Position numbers and translations under genes: made by a program. Positions 1 through 7,120 of a stretch of DNA of 7,847 bases are shown here, piece after piece (the stretch's first letter is position 1; each line of letters starts with the position of its first letter). The stretch comes from Burkholderiales bacterium (GTDB lineage Bacteria; Pseudomonadota; Gammaproteobacteria; Burkholderiales; Burkholderiaceae_C), in assembly GCA_011390055.1 (NCBI GenBank), contig JAABTC010000072.1, forward strand, positions 1 to 7,847. The letters are read 5' to 3'. The notes below the pieces were generated by a model that saw only the letters and a list, made by a program, of their open reading frames with translations, ran no database searches and was not told the DNA's origin.

Positions 1-603
<603 letters not shown>

Positions 604-749
604 GGTGTCTCCTGGTCCACGGATGTAGAGCCGCAGCCTAGCCGCAGCGTAGCGCCACGCACAGCGGGCTTTCCCAAATCCCGTTTGGGCAGGCCACTCT
701 AGGCAGCGAGCCCCCTTGGGGCTGCGCGAGCCCAGCCGCCGCGGCTGCC
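604..749 (-). other. Intergenic region with several hairpins and a short direct repeat
   Basis: This 146-base gap lies between the end of the kinase gene and the start of the acyl-CoA synthetase gene, both on the minus strand. It holds a 6-bp hairpin CCCAAA/TTTGGG (673-678 with 684-689, 5-base loop) and another, AGCCCC/GGGGCT (709-714 with 718-723, 3-base loop). Near 604 there is a 9-bp direct repeat AGCCGCAGC (629-637 and 640-648, period 11). None of the hairpins is followed by a run of T, so a simple intrinsic terminator is not shown. A promoter for the downstream gene is expected here, but I could not pick convincing -35 and -10 boxes. Confidence 0.5.
609..613 (-). promoter_or_regulatory. 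Ribosome binding site of the acyl-CoA synthetase gene
   Basis: The minus strand reads AGGAG followed by ACACC and then the ATG at 603. A five-base spacer to a strong Shine-Dalgarno core supports this start codon. Confidence 0.75.
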
Positions 750-759
750 TCAGGCAGCC
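743..759 (-). repeat. Perfect inverted repeat enclosing the kinase stop codon
   Basis: GGCTGCC (743-749) and GGCAGCC (753-759) are exact reverse complements, and the three bases between them are the TGA stop of the histidine kinase gene. In RNA this gives a 7-bp GC-rich hairpin with the stop codon as its loop. It may help terminate or stabilise the transcript; there is no T-run after it, so its role is uncertain. Confidence 0.55.
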
Positions 760-2780
760 TGGCCCTGCAACGGGTCGGCCGCCTCGCTGGCCGTCTGGCC
801 GCGGGCGGGCCCGAAGCGGAAGGCGATGCGCGCGCCGCGCCCGGGTTCGCCGGTGGCCGAGACGGCGCCGCCATGGCGCTCGACGATGCGCCGCACGATC
901 GACAGGCCGAGGCCGGTGCCCTGGAACTGGTCGCTTCGGTGCAGGCGCACGAAGGGCAGGAACAGGCGCGCCGCCTGCTCGGCGTCGAAGCCGGCGCCGT
1001 TGTCGATCACCACGAAGCCGCCTTCGGCAGCTTGGCGGTCGCTGGTCAGGTGGACCCGCGGCGAAGGCACGTCGCGGGTGAACTTGGCCGCATTGCCGAG
1101 CAGGTTGCAGAGCACCACCCGCGCCAGCGAGGCACTGCAGTGCGCGCTGAGCCCGGGCTCGACGACCCATTCGACCGGCGCTGCGCGTTCGAGCCACGGC
1201 AGGTCGGCAATGACGGCATGGGCCAGCAGGCTCAGGTCGACCGGCTCGAGCAGCAGGGCGGTCGACGCCGAACGGGCCAGCTCGAGCAGGGCCGTGACGG
1301 TGTGCGACATCTCGCGCGCGGCCTGCCCCTGCAGGCGCAGCCATTCGCGTTCGTCCTCGGCCAGGCGCTCCCAGGCCCGGCTCTTGAGCAGGTCGGCCAG
1401 CCCGGCCACCTGGCCGATCGGCGTGCGCAATTCGTGCGCGAGCTGGCGCGAGAACGCCTCCAGGTCGCGGTTGCTCTGTTCGAGCTCGGTGGTGCGTTCG
1501 GCCACCAGCCTCTCGAGCGCCTGGTTGCGGTTGAGCAGCACCTTCTCGGCCCGTTTGCGCAGCGTGATGTCGCGGCCGACACCGTGGTAGCCGATGAATT
1601 CGCCCCGCCCGTCGAAACGCGGCTGGCCGCCGATCGAGATCCAGCGCAGGCCGCGGCCGGATTGCCGCACCGCGTACTCGAACCCGCGGAATGCGCGCCG
1701 TGCCTCGAGGTCGGCGCGGTGCGCGGCCCATTCCGCATCGCTCGCGCCGTCGGCGTGCAGGTCCCAGCGCGCGCGCCCGATGGCATCGGCGCTCAAATCG
1801 CCTAGCAAATGCTGGGCCACCGGGCCGAACTGCTCGATCAGGTGCTGCGGCCCGGTCTGCCAGTACCAGTCGACCGACAGTTCGGCCATCAGCGCGTGGC
1901 GCCGCTCGCTGTCGACCAGGCGCAGGTAGGCCAGGCGCTGCTCGGTCACGTCGCGCCCCACGCCTTCGTAGCCGGCGAACTGGCCCTGCTCGTCGCGGTG
2001 CGCACGGCCGTTCAGTGCAATCCAGACCGGCAGCCGGCCGGGCCGGCGCATCTCGAGCAGGAGGTCGCGCAAGGGCTTGTGCTCGAGCATGCGCTGGCGC
2101 ACCACCGGCCAGCCTTCTTCCGGTGGCTCGAACAGCGGGACGGCGTCGATCGGCTGGCCGACCAGGTCGCTGGGTTGCACGCCCAGCTTGACCAGGGAAG
2201 CCAGGTCGCGCGAAACCCAGGTGAAGCGCAATTCGGCGTCGGTTTCCCAGTGCCAGTCGGCCGACAGGCGCATGCGCGCCTGCCAGCGGCGTTCGCGTTC
2301 GCCCAGCGCACGTTCGACCTCGCGGGCCATGCCGCCGAAGCGCGAGACCGTGGGCCCGGCGCCGACCGACGAAAGGCCGTTCGAATCGCCGCGCTCGGCT
2401 GCATTGCCGGTGTCGCCGCTGTCGGCGACCTGTCGGGTGTCGACGCGCACCGCGCGCAGCGCGGCGCCGACATCGCCTTCGCGCAGGCGCTGCGCGAAGG
2501 CATCGAGCGCCGCCGCGGTGGCGCGCGACTCGCACGAGAGGCGGCGCAGCAGCTGCAGCGTGCCGAGCCCCAGCGCCAGGGCGGCCGCGGCAGCCACCCA
2601 AGCCACGTTACCGGCGCGGCTCGGCCACCACAGCGGCGCGGAGGCCAAAAGCACGAGCCCGCCGATGGCCGCGGCGGGCCAGAACAGTGTCCGCGCCTCG
2701 GGCGGACCGTCGCGGCGCCTTGCGGGGGCGCGACGCTGCACCCGGGCGCGTCGCGACGTTGACGCTTCGGAGTCGGCCAT
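750..2780 (-). CDS. Membrane-anchored hybrid-free sensor histidine kinase with two PAS domains
   Basis: A 676-residue sensor kinase. A very basic N-terminus (Arg-rich, residues 10-30) precedes two hydrophobic segments at about 33-52 and 57-78, separated by only a few residues, so almost nothing faces the periplasm. Two PAS domains follow. They share the same layout: LSADWHWET (172-180) to GYEGVGRDVT (270-279), and LSVDWYWQT (301-309) to GYHGVGRDIT (397-406). A coiled-coil-like stretch (about 408-442) leads to the HisKA domain with the phospho-accepting His449 in AHELRTP. The ATPase domain has the N box (NLLGNAAKF, from Asn559), the G1 box DNGAGFD (593-599) and the G2 box GTGLGLS (621-627). 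All key residues are present, so it should be active. There is no receiver domain and no response regulator in view, so its partner is unknown. The ATG at 2780 is used because the open frame further upstream runs into the GMC gene; no good Shine-Dalgarno is visible. The signal is probably cytoplasmic or membrane-borne (inference). Confidence 0.93.
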   Translation of the reverse strand: MADSEASTSRRARVQRRAPARRRDGPPEARTLFWPAAAIGGLVLLASAPLWWPSRAGNVAWVAAAAALALGLGTLQLLRRLSCESRATAAALDAFAQRLREGDVGAALRAVRVDTRQVADSGDTGNAAERGDSNGLSSVGAGPTVSRFGGMAREVERALGERERRWQARMRLSADWHWETDAELRFTWVSRDLASLVKLGVQPSDLVGQPIDAVPLFEPPEEGWPVVRQRMLEHKPLRDLLLEMRRPGRLPVWIALNGRAHRDEQGQFAGYEGVGRDVTEQRLAYLRLVDSERRHALMAELSVDWYWQTGPQHLIEQFGPVAQHLLGDLSADAIGRARWDLHADGASDAEWAAHRADLEARRAFRGFEYAVRQSGRGLRWISIGGQPRFDGRGEFIGYHGVGRDITLRKRAEKVLLNRNQALERLVAERTTELEQSNRDLEAFSRQLAHELRTPIGQVAGLADLLKSRAWERLAEDEREWLRLQGQAAREMSHTVTALLELARSASTALLLEPVDLSLLAHAVIADLPWLERAAPVEWVVEPGLSAHCSASLARVVLCNLLGNAAKFTRDVPSPRVHLTSDRQAAEGGFVVIDNGAGFDAEQAARLFLPFVRLHRSDQFQGTGLGLSIVRRIVERHGGAVSATGEPGRGARIAFRFGPARGQTASEAADPLQGQAA

Positions 2781-2842
2781 TGCCGCGAAGTCTATCGGCG
2801 CAACGCGAGCACCGTACCTGCAAAGGTTGACGGGTGTGTCGT

Positions 2843-4516
2843 TTACACGCTGCGGCCGCTTTGGCGCAGCCAGTGCGCCGCACGCTCGGCCAACATCAGG
2901 GTGGGCGCATTGGTGTTGCCGCTGGTGATGGTCGGCATCGCGCTGGCGTCGGCCACGCACAGGCCAGCCACCCCGCGCATGCGCAGTCGGGTGTCGAGCA
3001 CGGCCTGCGGATCGTCGTCGCGGCCCATCTTGCAGGTGCCCACCGGATGGAAGATGGTGGTGCCGATGTCGCCGGCAAGCTGGGCCAGGGCGTCGTCGGA
3101 CTGGTGCTCGACACCGGGCTTGATCTCGACCGGCGCGTAGGCGGCCAGGGCCGGTTGGGCAACGATGCGCCGCGTCAGCCGCAGCGAATCGGCGGCGACC
3201 TGGCGGTCACCGGCCGTGGTCAGGTAGTTCGGCGCGATCAGCGGCGGTGCCAACGGGTCGGCCGAGCGCAGCCGCACGCTGCCGCGGCTTTCCGGGTTCA
3301 GGTTGCACACGCTCGCGGTGAAGGCCGCAAAGCGGTGCAAGGGCTGGCCGAATGCCTCCAGAGAGAGCGGCTGCACGTGGTACTGCAGGTTCGGCCAGCG
3401 CAGGTCGGGCGACGAGCGGGTGAAGGCGCCGAGCTGCGACGGCGCCATGCTCATCGGGCCGCGCCGCGTGGCCAGGTATTGAAGGCCGATGCGCGCCTTG
3501 CCCAGCCAAGACGCGCTCAGCGTGTTCAGCGTCGCGTGGCGGTGCGACGCGTCGATGCCGAAGATGGCGCGGATCTGCAGATGGTCTTGCAGATTTTCGC
3601 CGACGCCGGGCAGCGCGTGGTGGCACGCGATGCCATGCCGCGCCAGCAGGTCGGGCGCACCGATCCCCGAGCGCTGCAACAGCTGCGGCGAGCCGATGGC
3701 CCCGGCCGCCAGCACCACGGCGCGCGTGGCCCGCAGCGGCGCGGGCACTGTGCCACGGCTCTGGCACTCGACCCCTTCGGCCACCAGCATGCCGTCGCCG
3801 CGTCGCTGCAGCAGCAGCCGATGCACCAGGCAGTCGGTGCGAACCTCCAGGTTGCGCCGCGAGCGCACCGGCCGCAGAAAGGCCTTGCTCGCGTTCCAGC
3901 GCAGCCCGTTCTTCTGGTTGACCTCGAAGTAGCCGACGCCTTCGTTGTCACCGCGGTTGAAGTCGTCGCTTGCCGGGATGCCCGCCTGCTGGGCCGCGCG
4001 CGCAAAGGCATCGAGCAAGGGCCACGACAGCCGCTGCTGTTCGACCCGCAGTTCGCCGTCGACACCATGGAACGCACGCAAGCCGGGGTCGTCGTGGGTC
4101 GCAGCCGCAACGCGCCAGTGCGCCTCGTGCTGCCTGAAGTACGGCAAGCAGGCGTCCCAGCGCCAGGCGGCGTCGCCGAGCGCTTCGGCCCAGCCGTCGT
4201 AGTCGCGCGCTTGGCCGCGCATGTAGATCATGCCGTTGATGCTCGACGAGCCGCCCAGCACCTTGCCGCGGGGGTAGCGCAGGGACCGGCCGTTCAACCC
4301 GGCCTCGGCCTCGGTCTCGAACAGCCAATCCGTGCGCGGGTTGCCGATGCAGTAGAGGTAGCCCACGGGGATGTGCACCCAGGCCTGGTTGTCGCTGCCG
4401 CCAGCTTCGAGCAGCAGCACGCGCACCGCCGGGTCGGCACTCAGCCGGTTGGCCAGCAGGCAGCCGGCGGTGCCGGCGCCGACGACGATGTAGTCCCAGG
4501 TCGCGGGGCGGTCCAT
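2843..4516 (-). CDS. GMC-family FAD-dependent oxidoreductase (choline / alcohol dehydrogenase-like)
   Basis: A 557-residue flavoprotein of the glucose-methanol-choline family, of normal length for the choline dehydrogenase / alcohol dehydrogenase branch. The N-terminal FAD-binding Rossmann motif is VVGAGTAGCLLANRL (11-25), with the ribose-binding LLLEAGG at 34-40. GMC signature 1 is around RGKVLGGSSSINGMIYMRG (83-101) and signature 2 around GAIGSPQLLQRSGIG (272-286). The C-terminal active site has FHPVGTCKMG (489-498), whose His490 is the expected catalytic base, and SGNTNAPT (532-539). There is no signal peptide, so it is probably cytoplasmic or loosely membrane-associated. The family oxidises an alcohol and passes electrons to a quinone or other acceptor; the substrate cannot be read from sequence. 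No betaine aldehyde dehydrogenase (betB) or betI regulator is adjacent, so calling it betA would be unsafe. Its ATG lies two bases after the stop of the MarC-family gene, with no clear Shine-Dalgarno, which points to translational coupling. Confidence 0.95.
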   Translation of the reverse strand: MDRPATWDYIVVGAGTAGCLLANRLSADPAVRVLLLEAGGSDNQAWVHIPVGYLYCIGNPRTDWLFETEAEAGLNGRSLRYPRGKVLGGSSSINGMIYMRGQARDYDGWAEALGDAAWRWDACLPYFRQHEAHWRVAAATHDDPGLRAFHGVDGELRVEQQRLSWPLLDAFARAAQQAGIPASDDFNRGDNEGVGYFEVNQKNGLRWNASKAFLRPVRSRRNLEVRTDCLVHRLLLQRRGDGMLVAEGVECQSRGTVPAPLRATRAVVLAAGAIGSPQLLQRSGIGAPDLLARHGIACHHALPGVGENLQDHLQIRAIFGIDASHRHATLNTLSASWLGKARIGLQYLATRRGPMSMAPSQLGAFTRSSPDLRWPNLQYHVQPLSLEAFGQPLHRFAAFTASVCNLNPESRGSVRLRSADPLAPPLIAPNYLTTAGDRQVAADSLRLTRRIVAQPALAAYAPVEIKPGVEHQSDDALAQLAGDIGTTIFHPVGTCKMGRDDDPQAVLDTRLRMRGVAGLCVADASAMPTITSGNTNAPTLMLAERAAHWLRQSGRSV

Positions 4517-4518
4517 GG

Positions 4519-5160
4519 TCAGCGACTCAGGTGCGAGGCCAACACGGGAAACAGCTTGATCAGACCGTCGGCAAGCAACTCGACCGCCATCGCGGCCAGG
4601 ATCAAGCCCATCAGCCGCGTCATGACGTTGATGCCGGTGCGACCGAGCACCTGCGCGATGCGCGCCGACGCGCTGAAGGCGATGAAGGTGACGATGCCGA
4701 TCACCACCCCGTAGCCGACCAGGACCGTCTGCTCCCAGACGGTGCGGGTCTTCTCGGCGTAGATCACGATGGTGGAGATGGTGGCCGGGCCGGTCAGCAG
4801 CGGAATCGTCAACGGCACGACCGCGATGCTGGCGCCGGCATCGACCTTCTGCGTGCCGTCGTCGACATCGCCCGGCTTGGCCTCGGCCGGCTGCGCGTTG
4901 AGCATCTGCAGCGAGCTGATCAAAAGCAACGTGCCGCCCCCGACCTGGAACGAGGCGAGGCTGATGCCGAAGAACTCGATGATCTTCAGGCCGGCCACGG
5001 CGCTCACCGCGATCACCATGAAGGCGCTGAAACTGGCCACCGAAATCGTGCGCCGGCGTTCGGCAGGGCTGAAGTTCTGCGTGAACGCGATGAAGAAGGG
5101 GATCACGCCGATCGGGTTGACGATGGCCAGCAACGCGATCAGGGGCTTGAGCAGGTCCAT
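4519..5160 (-). CDS. MarC family integral membrane protein
   Basis: A 213-residue inner-membrane protein of the MarC (UPF0056) family, the expected length for relatives such as E. coli YhgN. About six membrane segments can be seen (near 4-26, 40-62, 64-84, 113-133, 145-167 and 180-203). The two halves each carry a typical family motif: NPIGVIPFF (15-23) and VVPLTIPLLTGPATIST (114-130), consistent with the internal duplication known in this family. The FQVGGGTLLL stretch (71-80) is also characteristic. The hydrophilic loop at about 88-108 is rich in Asp, Lys and Gly. The family's function is not established: the name came from the mar locus, but a role in multidrug resistance was not upheld, and transport is only presumed. 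It lies 26 bases after the BtuF-like gene and directly before the GMC gene, so cotranscription is likely. No strong Shine-Dalgarno precedes the ATG. Confidence 0.93.
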   Translation of the reverse strand: MDLLKPLIALLAIVNPIGVIPFFIAFTQNFSPAERRRTISVASFSAFMVIAVSAVAGLKIIEFFGISLASFQVGGGTLLLISSLQMLNAQPAEAKPGDVDDGTQKVDAGASIAVVPLTIPLLTGPATISTIVIYAEKTRTVWEQTVLVGYGVVIGIVTFIAFSASARIAQVLGRTGINVMTRLMGLILAAMAVELLADGLIKLFPVLASHLSR

Positions 5161-5186
5161 GCGGGTGCCGGTGGGTGTGGGCGATG

Positions 5187-5969
5187 CTAGCCGAGCAGCT
5201 GGCGCAGGTAGCGCAGGCCCGCCGCTGTGCGCGCGCCATACCAGCTGAGCGCTTCACCATCGACCAGGCGCACGCGGGCGCGGGGGCACAGCGCCTGGGC
5301 TTCGGCCACATGCGCCTGGGTGAACGCATACGGTTCGCTCGACAGCAGCACCTGCTCCACATCGGCGAGCCAATGTTCGCCGCCGAGCACGACCGGGTAG
5401 CGTGCAGCGCCGTGCGGCCCGCCTTCGTCTGCCGGCCAGGTCTGCCAGCCGACACAGGCCAGCAGCCTCGAGATGTAGGTGTCGCGCGCCACCGTCATCC
5501 ACGGCGAGCGCCAGATCAGGTACAGCACCGGAACCGGTGCCGGCGCGTGCGTCGCGGTCAGCACCAACGCGGCGCCGAGTTCGGCGTCGATGGCCGAGGC
5601 GCGCTGGCGCACCTCGGCCTCGTGGCCGCTGTGGGCAGCGAAGGCTTCGACCAGCTGCGTGATCAGCCCGCGCACGTCCTGCGGCGAACACGGATGCGTC
5701 ACAACCACCGAGACGCCCCACGCGCGCAGGGCCTGCACGGTTTCGAGCCGGTTCTCGTCGATGTTGACCACGACGTGGCTGGGTGCGAGCTCGCGCAACG
5801 CGGCCAGGCGCACGTCCTTCGTGCCGCCGACCTTGGGTACATCGGCCAGCGCCGCGGCTGGGTGGATGCAAAAGCCGGTGCGCGCCACCAGGTGGGGCCC
5901 CAGCCCCAGCGCCACCAGCAACTCGGTGACGCTCGGCACCAGGCTGGCGATGCGCAGCTCAGCGCTCAC
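5187..5969 (-). CDS. BtuF-like helical-backbone metal/cobalamin-binding protein without a signal peptide
   Basis: A 260-residue protein of the periplasmic-binding-protein-like II fold seen in BtuF and iron-siderophore receptors. The N-terminus begins the domain at once (RIASLVPSVTELLVALGLG, residues 6-24), followed by TGFCIHP (31-37), PKVGGTKD (45-52) and NIDENR (69-74). Later come WRSPWMTV (153-160), LLSSEPYAF (208-216) and DGEALSWYGAR (237-247). This pattern belongs to the group usually annotated as cobalamin-binding or helical-backbone metal receptor. There is no signal peptide or lipobox, and the GTG start at 5969 overlaps the TGA of the gene before it (GTGA, 4 bases). So the protein as encoded should stay in the cytoplasm, unlike true BtuF. 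No btuC, btuD or TonB-dependent receptor gene is nearby. The open frame does extend further upstream, but that stretch is the other frame of the membrane-protein gene and has no family resemblance. Family: confident; ligand and location: inferred. Confidence 0.85.
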   Translation of the reverse strand: MSAELRIASLVPSVTELLVALGLGPHLVARTGFCIHPAAALADVPKVGGTKDVRLAALRELAPSHVVVNIDENRLETVQALRAWGVSVVVTHPCSPQDVRGLITQLVEAFAAHSGHEAEVRQRASAIDAELGAALVLTATHAPAPVPVLYLIWRSPWMTVARDTYISRLLACVGWQTWPADEGGPHGAARYPVVLGGEHWLADVEQVLLSSEPYAFTQAHVAEAQALCPRARVRLVDGEALSWYGARTAAGLRYLRQLLG

Positions 5970-6928
5970 GGCACGTCGGGCCCGGCGGCGGATGCAGCGT
6001 CGTCGTCGCCGCGGGGTTCGAGCGCCAGAAACACCGAGCAAGTGCCGCGCAGGTAGACCAGCGCGGGCAGCACCAGCGCCAGCATGAAGACGATGCCGCC
6101 CCCGACCAGTGCGGCCTGCCCGTGCGCGGATTGCGCCACCGGCGCGCCGGCCGCGCCCAGACTGCGCAGGCCGTGTCCGAACAGGCCTGCCATCAGAAGC
6201 TGCGGCGGCAACTCGATGCCGGTGGCCAGCACCGCCAGGCCCGACACCACGCGCCCGCCGCTCACCACCACGAAGGTCACGAGCACCCCGACCAGGGCCG
6301 CCAGGCCGCTCACCGCGCTCATCAACAAGGCCACGAAGACCAGCCGGTGCCGCACATGGCGCGCGAGCAGCGCCAGTGTCTCGAACGCGGTGCAGCCACT
6401 CCACACGGCCGGGCCCGCCAGCGGTGCGGCGACCGCCACACCGGCCAGCACCGCCAGTCCGACCACGATCACCGACAGCGGCAACACCAACCCCAGCAGG
6501 GCCGGGCCGACGATCGGCATGCGGGTGGCCCACAGCAGCAGCAGCAACACGCCCAGCAGCGCGGCCACGCCCAGCGCCAGCAGGGCCAGCACCAGCAGCA
6601 ACCGGTGCGCCGAACGCAGTGCGTCGCGCAAGGCCCGCTCGACGCTGCGCACCGGCACGCGCCTCGCATCGTCGAGCAGCAACAGGCCAGCGGCATTGCT
6701 GCCGTAGAACAGCAGCGTCAGCGAAGTCCCAGCCCACACCGTGCCCCAAACCACGCCGCCACGTGCCAGCGCACTCTCGGCCATCGCCAGCAACAGCCCG
6801 GCACTGGCGAAGGTGGCCAGCAAGGCGTACAGCGCGCGCCCATTGCGCACCGACTCGACGCTGCCCAGCACGCGGTTCAATGCGTCGAGCGGGCGCAGCG
6901 GGAAGCGTTCGGTGCGGGATTCAGGCAT
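5966..6928 (-). CDS. Uncharacterised multi-pass membrane protein
   Basis: A 320-residue protein that I cannot assign to a named family. It is dominated by Leu/Ala/Val-rich hydrophobic segments, at about 31-50, 60-86, 108-134, 138-168, 195-224 and 272-296, so six or seven membrane spans. The N-terminus (1-30) is polar and Arg-containing. A stretch of basic residues (89-109, with several Arg) lies between spans and probably faces the cytoplasm. The C-terminus is acidic (GDDD, 307-310). No catalytic motif, ATPase or cysteine pair is evident. The stop TGA overlaps the GTG of the BtuF-like gene, so translation of the two is probably coupled and they may work together, but that is inference. The ATG at 6928 was preferred to an in-frame ATG at 7051 because the 41 extra residues look like translated intergenic DNA. 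No good Shine-Dalgarno is visible for either start, so the start is the weakest part of this call. Confidence 0.75.
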   Translation of the reverse strand: MPESRTERFPLRPLDALNRVLGSVESVRNGRALYALLATFASAGLLLAMAESALARGGVVWGTVWAGTSLTLLFYGSNAAGLLLLDDARRVPVRSVERALRDALRSAHRLLLVLALLALGVAALLGVLLLLLWATRMPIVGPALLGLVLPLSVIVVGLAVLAGVAVAAPLAGPAVWSGCTAFETLALLARHVRHRLVFVALLMSAVSGLAALVGVLVTFVVVSGGRVVSGLAVLATGIELPPQLLMAGLFGHGLRSLGAAGAPVAQSAHGQAALVGGGIVFMLALVLPALVYLRGTCSVFLALEPRGDDDAASAAGPDVP

Positions 6929-7019
6929 GTCGGGGGCCGCGCGATCGTAGGGGATGTGGCCGGCGCGGACAGAAAACAACACTTTGTACGGGGGGCATGC
7001 GTCTTGGCGGCCATTCTTT

Positions 7020-7025
7020 GATAAT
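7020..7025 (+). promoter_or_regulatory. Possible -10 element for the RRM protein gene
   Basis: GATAAT matches the sigma-70 -10 consensus at five of six positions and stands out in a GC-rich region. It lies about 95 bases before the start codon. No convincing -35 box is found 16-18 bases upstream, so this is only a candidate. Confidence 0.3.
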
Positions 7026-7080
7026 CCGGGTCCTGTGTCTGGATGCGGCACCTTCGCTTGAATGGTTCACGACGGGTTGA

Positions 7081-7115
7081 AGCTCCACATGGTTTTTCTG
7101 TGATCTAAAGGAGCT
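7081..7115 (+). promoter_or_regulatory. Leader hairpin able to cover the Shine-Dalgarno of the RRM gene
   Basis: AGCTCC (7081-7086) is the exact reverse complement of GGAGCT (7110-7115), which includes the GGAG core of the ribosome binding site. The resulting stem is 6 bp with a 23-base loop. This could make translation depend on temperature or on a bound protein, but a 6-bp stem with a long loop is weak evidence alone. Confidence 0.35.
7107..7113 (+). promoter_or_regulatory. Strong ribosome binding site of the RRM protein gene
   Basis: AAAGGAG sits seven bases before the ATG at 7121. It is the clearest Shine-Dalgarno sequence in the window and fits an abundant protein. Confidence 0.85.
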
Positions 7116-7120
7116 CCCCG

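Noticed and set aside
2781..2842. Possible separate promoter or terminator between the GMC and kinase genes
   Set aside because: The 62-base gap has no stem-loop followed by T and no pair of -35/-10 boxes at acceptable spacing, so I could not support either.
2843..4516. Naming the GMC oxidoreductase betA (choline dehydrogenase)
   Set aside because: Family motifs are shared by many alcohol dehydrogenases, and betB, betI or choline transporter genes are absent from the neighbourhood.
2834..4714. Plus-strand open frame of 626 residues opposite the GMC gene
   Set aside because: Composition is His/Arg/Gln/Ala-rich with no domain, and it mirrors the codons of the well-supported GMC gene. It is an antisense shadow.
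4517..5455. Upstream extension of the GMC open frame, giving a product of about 870 residues
   Set aside because: The extra residues are the alternate frame of the MarC-family gene and of the BtuF-like gene's end, with no family resemblance. The FAD-binding motif starts just after the ATG at 4516, as expected for the family.
5970..6749. Upstream extension of the BtuF-like open frame (about 260 more residues)
   Set aside because: It lies wholly over the membrane-protein gene in another frame and is Arg/Gly/Ala-rich, as GC-rich shadow frames are. The true domain begins at the GTG at 5969.
6996..7009. TTGGCG at 7004-7009 as a -35 box for the RRM gene
   Set aside because: Only ten bases separate it from the GATAAT candidate -10, too close for sigma-70.
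6122..7021. Plus-strand frame rich in Gln and His opposite the membrane-protein gene
   Set aside because: Gln and His arise from antisense Leu (CTG) and Val/Met codons of the hydrophobic protein. No ribosome binding site or domain supports it.
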